Made by a program: the position numbers and the translations under genes
Part shown: in pieces, positions 58,738-64,000 of the stretch
Layout of the letters: every line of letters starts with the position of its first letter
Numbering within the stretch: the stretch's first letter is position 1
The notes under the pieces: generated by a model
The model's input: only the letters and a program-made list of their open reading frames with translations
Told to the model about the DNA's origin: nothing
The model's database searches: none
From: Asterochloris sp. CNOR1
Lineage: Eukaryota > Chlorophyta > Trebouxiophyceae > Trebouxiales > Trebouxiaceae
Reading direction: 5' to 3'
Assembly (NCBI GenBank): GCA_963969365.1
Contig: OZ017752.1
Location: forward strand, 1,178,001-1,242,000
Length of the DNA: 64,000 bases

Positions 58738-59182
58738 GCCTTCTTATGCAAGCCCGGCCCAGAGCTGACCTGAGACAGGCCCTGCTGCTCCACAGCACCT
58801 CAAGCGTCTTCTTACGCAGCATGTTGCTACTGCGTTGGGCCTGGCGCAAGCTGCAGGGGCTGCGCAGCACAGGTGAGTGATCCAGCCTCTGCTCCCCTGA
58901 CAACATCTCCTGTGTCAGCATGCTGGGGCCATTGACGCCTTTGCATCACCTTAGCAGGCCGGCTCCCACACACTGCTCTGGACACACAGAATGCATCTGT
59001 GATCTGTGAAGGCCCGCGCGGTAGCGTTCCTGCGAAACAGCTGCTGTAGGTCAAACTGACCGCATTTGGAATCCCTGAGACTGCAGATTAGCCTCCCTGA
59101 GGCATGCTCGGTTCGAGCACTCTTTAGGCAGTGAGGCGGTCAATCTGGGCATTGAGGATGTCACAAGAGCCCCTATGCCCAG
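58738..59182. promoter_or_regulatory. Divergent region polymerase / WD40 gene
   Basis: 445 bases between the polymerase ATG and the first WD40 exon that I can place. It may also contain the true first exon of the WD40 gene; a frame near 59087-59180 is open and could belong to it. Confidence 0.4.
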
Positions 59183-62100
59183 GATTTCATGCGAGCTGGG
59201 CCCATGAGCCCCAGCCTGGTGCCAACATTGCTGGCATCTGTTACAACTCCAAGCACAGACAGTTCGCCACATTTGATGAGCGGGGCGTGAAGATCTGGTG
59301 AGCTCTCATGTCACCTTTCAATGTTTGTTGCTGCGCAGGCAGTACCTTTGCTGATCCCACATGTGTACGGCCACGCAGGGGCCTCCAGCCCAGCATGAGC
59401 AGGCCCCATACCATACAGAAGAAGCAGCTGCAGGACGCCGCATTTGAGGCGGGGGAGACTGGTTTCATCACAGCGATGGCCTACATGCCAAAGCCAGACC
59501 TGTATGCAGCGGCCTGCCTGGACAGGACACTTCGGCTGTACAATTACCGTTTCAGGCTGCAGTCCGTCATGCATTGGGACGCTGGTGAGCTGACATGAAC
59601 ATTACAGGTTTCATTGAGTGCCTCTGTGCTGTCCACAGCTGTGCCTGAGCCGCCGATGACCTGGCACCTAGCCAGCGCGATGCATCTGTGGCTGGGTGTT
59701 AGGCTTGATGGCCAGCATGGGTGCTGCTTGCTCAGTGCTATTCCTGAGGCGGAAAGTTGTGCAGGCACGGCCATGCAGAGGCATCAGCGCTGCTGGGTCA
59801 ATGGCACTCAGGCTCTGCAGTCCTCTAGTCCCTTGAATCGCACATGCTGCGTCTGCCAGCTCTGAGGGTGCAGGCTGCGCACGACGCTGGCACCAGCAGA
59901 CCGGCCTGCCATTGGCCCTGCATTCCATGCAGCTGCCATTGGCTCTGCTTCCCATGCAGCTGCAGTTCCCCACCATGCAACTCAAGTGCTACCCTGCAGG
60001 CCTGGTGGTGTGCATGCAGAACCACCTGTTGCCGCCTGAACCCCTGCTGTCCGAGCCCTTTCCTCCGTGCTGCAGGCTTGCTCACCGCCATGCTGTGCAA
60101 GGCAGCAGCCCTGCTGGTCATGTGTCTGCCTGACTGCCCAGTGCCAGAACAGCAGCGCTCATGACCCCCTCCACTGCAGTGCAGGCATGGTGACCAGCCT
60201 GCTGTACACATCAAAGGTGGCTGCTGGTGTCCCGCACTCACTGTGTGTTGATCCCACACAGCAAGCCGTGACGCTCCTGTTGCAGTGCTGCAGGTATGGA
60301 GGTCGCTATGCTGCCCAGCGCAGAGTGGCTGCTGGTGCCCTCACTCACTGTCTCTGTGGTGCTGATCAGCCAATGTCCCTGCTGCTGCAATGCAGGCCTG
60401 GTGGTAAGCATGCTGTACAATGCAGACATGGCGGAGCTCATCACAGCAGGGTCCCAGGGCAGCAAGCTCTGGGGCTGCCAGTTGGACCTGGAGTCCTACG
60501 AGAAGCGGGCGCAGCAGAACCTGCACTACCGCGGGCGCCTGAAGACTGACCTGGCAAACCCCTGGGAGCTGGGGCAGTTCCAGTTTGTGCGGGAGCGGGC
60601 CACCCTGCGGTGAGTCTGGTCCCCTGCAGGCCTTCCTGACATAGCTGCCCTGGGCAAATCAGCACCTGTAACTTAGCCGCCATGGGCTTGAGGCCTATGG
60701 CTACAAGGCGCACGCAGCTGCTCTGCCACAATCAGAGTATCCTCAGCCGCCCCATGCCTCTTGGCCGCTGCTCTGCTGCAGGTCCCTGCTGCCAATCCAT
60801 ATGCGATCTCCCAGGAGCCTCCTCCCCTTTTAGGGACAGCACTAATAGCCAACAGGCAGTGCCCTCAGCCCCATCGGCCTTGGCACTGTTCGAGCTTTGA
60901 CAAAGCCAAGTTTCAGCCAGGTGCACACCCAGCAGGCCCCTCGTCCTCCTTTTGCAGTGTCCCCGGTGCCAATGACCGCCACAACCCTGGAGCAGCTCTT
61001 GTTGGGCAGGACCACAGTGTTAGTGCTGAGCCTGCCCTCTGAGTGCTTGCCTCTTGTTCTCTCTGGCGCCAACAGCACTGCCCAGTGCCAGCAGGTCCCA
61101 GTCCTGTGCCAGGAGTGCCTTCACATCCTGCTGCCGCGTGCCAGGGGCCAAGTACCACCCAGAGTCATCTCCCTGCTGCAGGGTACCACAGCCAATGACT
61201 GCCCCACCGCTGGGCAAGACTGTGGCTCACGCATTTCAAGGCATTTCCTGCCTTCCAAGAACCCACTTGCTAATTCAAGAAGTCAGCATAATTCAGATGT
61301 GATTCCCTGCTGCAGGGTGCCAGGTGCCAACGACCGCCGCATTGCTGGCGGAGGCCATGGCAAGCGCGACCCGAAGGAGTGGTGCACGCGCATCTTCCTG
61401 GATGCCAAAATGCAGGTGGTTTATGTGGCAATGCGCGGGTCTGTGTACGGCTTCCGCGTGCGCGATGCAGAGCGCATCTATGACTGGGAAGACATCCACG
61501 AGGTAGCTGCAGCACACTTCTGCGTGTCCTGTGTATGTGGGGACCTGGCTGCGCATTGCGTGCATGCATTTGTGTGCCTGCCAGTGTGCGCAGCTCTCTC
61601 TGCTTTTACCTTTGCAGTTGCACAGGGTGGCCAGGTCTCTGCTGCCTGAAGTTGTGATGGCCTGCTGTCTGGAAGGTGTGCATGCTTCAGAGATGTCAGG
61701 GCTTAGGAAGACATGGTCTGCTGCTGCAGAATGTGGTCTCAGCTGTAGTGCATCTGGGCCAAAATAGCCACCTCATCACTGGGTCACACGACATGACCGC
61801 CAAGGTATGCTGCCCTTTTGACTCCTCAGAGCTCTCGCTGTTTTCCTGGTGGCATGCATACAGACCAGCTGCCTTCAGCCAGAAGCATGCAGTGCTGGCT
61901 GCTGTGTTATGTCCCATTGCTAGCTGCAGACCTGCCTTCCATCTTACTTGTGAGTTGACCAGCCGACCTGTCTGGCTTCCGCCCGCCTGTCAGCCTGTTT
62001 GAGGACCTTGGATGTTTGCACATGCCTGCACCTGTCGGGCCATTGGCTCAGAGGGCAGCCTGACTCCAATGCCTCCTTGCCCGCACCCGCACGCCAGCCA

Positions 62101-64000
62101 GCCCACGCACCTGCCTGCCTGCAACTGTTGAGGCCATGACGCACAGGGCGGCCTGACTCATATATCTGCCTGCCCAGATCCACACGCCTCCTCAAATTCC
62201 CAAGCCTGCCTGCAGCTGTGGGCCATTGGCACAGAGGGCGACCTGCGGCCCCTGCGCACCTTTGCCAAGGCTCCAGTGCCCATCAGCACCATCACCCTGC
62301 ACCCCTCGGGGCGTGCCTTCCTGGTGGCCCTATCTGATGGCGGCCTGAGCTTGTACTCCACCCAGGACCTGGCTGTCGTCTACTCCCACAGCCATGAGGG
62401 CCCCATCAAGCAGGCAGAGTTCATGAGTACCGATGACATCTTTCTGGTGTCGGGCAGCAGGGTGCGACATGCGGGGGCTCAGTGAGCAGATAGGCAGCAT
62501 GTGTCACAGTGTCCAGCAGCAAAGTGGGTGGCGCAGGGCAGCTTCAGCGCTGGGCAGTCTGCATTGCAGTGCATGGTGTCAGACAGCTAGGTATGCAATG
62601 CAAGGGGGAGCTGTAGCGCGACGCGGCTTTGCTGCTCTGTGCACAGCGCCTGGCAGCAAGATGGGGAGCTCTCAAGGCAGCTCAGTGCACTGCTTCACAA
62701 CAGTGTGCAACAGGATTCCTAAAGCTTGCAAATGGCACGCAGTGGCCTGTTTCACACATTAGGGCTCTTGCCCTGGCTGTGAGCAGGCCACAGAGGCAAC
62801 AACTGTCTTCCTCCACGCTCCAGAAGGGCCAAAGACGCACGGCTCAACATGCACATGGGCTGCAGGTGTACTTCCTGCGCATCAAGCACGTCTTCCGCAC
62901 CTTTGGCAGCTACCACTCTGCTCCAGAGGCAATGGAGGTGCTGGAGAACGGCCTGGTCATGACGAGTTTTGAGGACAGCAGCATCCGCCTGGTGGACCCC
63001 GACACAGCCCTGGACGCGGCCGTCACCCTACCGCAGCTCTCCCTGCAGAGCCTGGTGTCCGCGAGGTAAGCTGTACACCAGGTCAGCTGCCCCTGTCAGT
63101 ACAGCTCCCCAGAGCAGACGGGAACCTGGCAGGCGCCATTCCAGCCTTAGGCGGCCGCGCTCACATCGCATGGCAAGCATGGTTCGGCAGCTTCTGGTCC
63201 GCTGTGTGAAGTTGATGGTCACAGCTGCACAGCCACGTGTGCTGCACGGTCCATCGTTTGCGGTCTGCTGCTCCTGCCCCAGCCCACCAGCGCCTGGGTT
63301 GCCCTGACTGAGCCTGAACATCCCCAGCCTCCTGCTCCATTCCATGAGCACGGCACAATCCCGTCACCCAGGGCCTGCTGCAGGCTGCACCTGTCCACGG
63401 GCACCCTGTTTGCCCTGCTGGCTGACGGCACCATCCATGTCTGGGAGGTGGCCACAGGCAAGCATCCCGTACTGCTGGAGGTGTGGGACCACCCCACCCC
63501 CAACAACCGAGACCGCGTGTCCAGCTGCTGCTTCATGAGCGGGGTGGACCTGAGTCCCAGGCTGGCAGATCTCCAGGGTGAGCGGCTGGCATGCGTACGG
63601 GGCAACGTCTTTGGGAAGCCAAAGCGGGTGGCTTGGGCTCCAGGCTGCCCATCTGCCAGATTATTTACTGCCTGGCTGCTGAGGCTTGAGAGGGCTCAGG
63701 GAGCTGGCAGTGTCATGCAACACAGGACTTCACTGCGTGTCTCTCTGGAGATCAGCCGCTGCAGAGAGTCTCTGTCTGCCTGTAGGCCTGACACTGCACA
63801 GCTCTGGCATTTGTGAGGACCACCTGGTGGTGGGCACGCAGACAGGAGACTGCCTGTTCCTGGACATTTCACGTGGGGGCCTGGCAGTCAGCTCCTTCCC
63901 TGCACACAGGCAAGGTCGTGCGTGCAACGATGCAAGCCAAGCTCGGCATTCTGAACAGGGTTGCAGCTTACCTGTGCTGTCTCCACGGCCACCTCATGGG
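59183..64000 (+). CDS. Large WD40-repeat protein, both ends incomplete
   Basis: Exons that close in phase: 59183-59297, 59379-59584, 60396-60609, 61316-61502, 61730-61804, 62216-62461, 62866-63065, 63384-63577 and 63786-63914, then past the window. The encoded piece (about 480 residues) has repeated beta-propeller blades: GICYNSKHRQFATFDERGVKIW, AMAYMPKPDLYAAACLDRTL-RLYN, MLYNADMAELITAGSQGSKLW, VVHLGQNSHLITGSHDMTAK-LW, ITLHPSGRAFLVALSDGGLSLY, FMSTDDIFLVSGSR, LENGLVMTSFEDSSIRLVD, LFALLADGTIHVWEVATGK and HLVVGTQTGDCLFLD. Blades end in W or Y plus a hydrophobic residue as usual. I cannot name the orthologue; scaffold proteins of many kinds share this fold. The start codon is not identified. Two introns carry reiterated exon edges. 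Confidence 0.75.
59994..60430 (+). repeat. Reiterated 5' edge of WD40 exon 3
   Basis: The acceptor and start of exon 60396 (tgcaggcctggtggtaagcatgctgtac) are echoed at 59995-60020 (ctgcaggcctggtggtgtgcatgc), 60178-60211 (gcaggcatggtgaccagcctgctgtac) and 60289-60318. Between copies the phrase 'tggctgctggtg(t/c)cc.cactcactgt' also repeats (60221-60247 and 60329-60353). Confidence 0.8.
60954..61360 (+). repeat. Reiterated 5' edge of WD40 exon 4
   Basis: Exon start 61310-61355 (ctgcagggtgccaggtgccaacgaccgccgcat) is preceded by versions at 60953-61000 (gcagtgtccccggtgccaatgaccgccacaa) and 61178-61215 (ctgcagggtaccacagccaatgactgccccac). The two older copies are diverged and frame-shifted relative to the exon. 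Confidence 0.8.

Overview
The window is nuclear DNA of an intron-rich eukaryote. It is most likely a green alga, and the high G+C together with the gene set suggests a trebouxiophyte-like one, although this cannot be fixed from the sequence alone. Plastid evidence includes a Psb27-like photosystem II factor, a transit-peptide membrane protein and a plant-type organellar family-A DNA polymerase. Other genes are general eukaryotic ones: cohesin SMC3, Ariadne ubiquitin ligase, SWR1 subunit ZNHIT1/SWC6, RLP24, METTL13, COX19, ZIP9, QSOX, RlmH. Almost every gene is split by introns of 70-1200 bp. Introns usually start gtgag/gtgg and end (c/t)tgcag. I rebuilt genes by joining exons whose splice phases close and whose joined protein matches a known family, so exon coordinates are deductions from the sequence, not transcript data.

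Layout: an unidentified minus-strand gene (19-2393); SMC3 on plus (2678-17028, 30 exons) with a tRNA-Val gene inside an intron; an ASCH-domain protein on minus (17646-18803); ZNHIT1 on plus (19459-20622); RLP24 on minus (20794-22035), divergent from a plastid membrane protein on plus (22219-24063); METTL13 on plus (24337-29324); COX19 on minus (29476-29885); an unknown secreted Ala/Ser-rich protein on plus (30095-34141); a Psb27-like protein on minus (34601-about 35607); ZIP9 on minus (36555-38293); Ariadne on plus (38657-44110); RlmH on minus (44302-45242); QSOX on minus (45891-49438); a small acidic protein on minus (49624-50212); the organellar DNA polymerase on minus (50490-58737); and a WD40 protein on plus running off the right end.

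There is no operon logic. Neighbours are unrelated housekeeping genes, often in divergent pairs with 180-650 bp between start codons. The most striking feature is inside the introns. Many carry decayed, tandemly arranged copies of the adjacent exon edge, including its 5' or 3' splice site. I see this in SMC3, METTL13, ZIP9, Ariadne, the secreted protein, the DNA polymerase and the WD40 gene. One case, in the polymerase gene, is a 73-bp duplication whose copies differ at a single base, and that base is the A of the acceptor AG in the extra copy. This points to intron growth by repeated local duplication across splice junctions, with the spare splice sites later lost. I did not find a CRISPR array, transposase, viral segment or toxin gene.
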